Shown: in pieces, positions 63,570 to 64,000 of the stretch
How the letters are laid out: each line of letters starts with the position of its first letter
Position numbering within the stretch: position 1 is the first letter of the stretch
NCBI GenBank assembly: GCA_023213315.1
Contig: JAKCPI010011604.1
Coordinates: forward strand, 47,015-111,014
Direction of reading: 5' to 3'
DNA: 64,000 nt
DNA from: Euborellia annulipes
Taxonomy: Eukaryota > Arthropoda > Insecta > Dermaptera > Anisolabididae
The notes under the pieces: generated by a model
The model's input: the letters and a program-made list of their open reading frames with translations, nothing else
What the model was told of the DNA's origin: nothing
Databases searched by the model: none
Translations under genes and position numbers: made by a program

Positions 63570-64000
63570 CACTAGTCGACAAAAATGAACTTTTTTTCTT
63601 TCACAAGAATGAAGAAGTATTTTTCATTCTGAATTCAAATATCAATTCAGTTTTTCCCCATCAGGCACAGTTTTAGAGATAATAGAGCAAAATAGATTTT
63701 AGTAGAAAAAGTGCTCTAAAACGGCTTTTATTTAGAATGTTCAAATTATTTTTAACGCGACACCCCGTCAAATTATGCAGATAGTTAGAATACATATAAA
63801 TTTTAAGTTTCAGCTCAATCGGAGGTCATTTAGACGTGCATCAAACGGCTTAAAGTTTAGAAAAATCGAAATTTTCAAGATTTTTTTTGCTTTGGATCAC
63901 CCCTAATACAATTTTAGAGATCCCTGAATGCAAAAAACAGATATGGTATTCTATAGTTCTTTGGCTTTCTAAAAAGCATTCATTCATAAAAATCTGTTAA
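63570..64000 (+). repeat. Family G arm, runs off the window
   Basis: Starts CACTAGTCGACAAAAATG, then follows the 25399 copy (CATCAGGCACAGTTTTAGAG, CAATCGGAGGTCATTTAGAC) to the last base. Confidence 0.7.

Overview
Intron-bearing, strongly AT-rich eukaryotic DNA in which almost everything recognisable is transposable-element sequence. Several long palindromic DNA elements, hAT-type elements with 8-bp target duplications, Helitron ends, TTAA-flanked elements, tRNA-derived SINEs, LINE fragments and Penelope-type hammerhead motifs occur together, which points to an animal genome, most likely an invertebrate and plausibly an arthropod. Species cannot be named from the sequence. There is no bacterial-style gene, operon, CRISPR array, rRNA or intact tRNA. 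No complete cellular protein-coding gene can be supported.

The dominant repeat, called family A here, is a non-autonomous element of about 1 kb. Its two ends are inverted copies starting TTTTTACTTTCTCTTACC, each end is itself a hairpin, and the middle holds a ~95-bp hairpin (AAAAAATCTGGTGTGAC and its complement) whose loop repeats the CTTTCTCTTACC terminus. More than twenty copies or fragments cover the window. Other families named here: B (~620 bp, TTAA-flanked, piggyBac-like; 3350, 8347, 18216, 19157, 28549, 46909), C (~940-bp palindrome in B at 46951), G (1.49-kb palindrome at 39342; single arms at 25399 and 63570), H (61890-63534, with an A copy at its centre), P (20688-21770), a G-tract-rich hAT group, and a tRNA-head SINE with an internal hairpin.

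Region by region: 1-9 kb is A, SINE and B copies, an array of TIR-bounded segments (2627-3138) and Helitron pieces. 9.6-11.5 kb looks like one composite hAT-like element. 13.07-14.50 kb is a four-level nest (hAT, A, SINE, TA-flanked MITE). 15-29 kb is A, B, G, hAT and Helitron copies. 29.8-31.2 kb has a decayed LINE pol fragment followed by hammerhead motifs. 34.18-35.65 kb is a three-unit AT-rich tandem repeat beside a GC-rich patch (35.8-36.5 kb) with strong splice signals on both strands. 37-44 kb mixes hammerhead elements, the G palindrome and apparently single-copy DNA. 45.5-55.8 kb holds a full A copy, the B/C nest, a miniature LTR element with SINE and hAT insertions, and a hammerhead palindrome broken by a Helitron and a hAT. 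58.3-61.4 kb is the best candidate for host genic DNA: several short segments with strong splice signals, mostly on the minus strand, including an ATG exon encoding a presequence-like peptide.

The most interesting signal is a set of about 17 compact hammerhead-ribozyme-like motifs (CTGANGA ... GAAACGTC) whose helix II covaries between copies. They match the small Penelope-associated hammerheads that lack a normal stem III. The second is the self-similar architecture of family A and its relatives.
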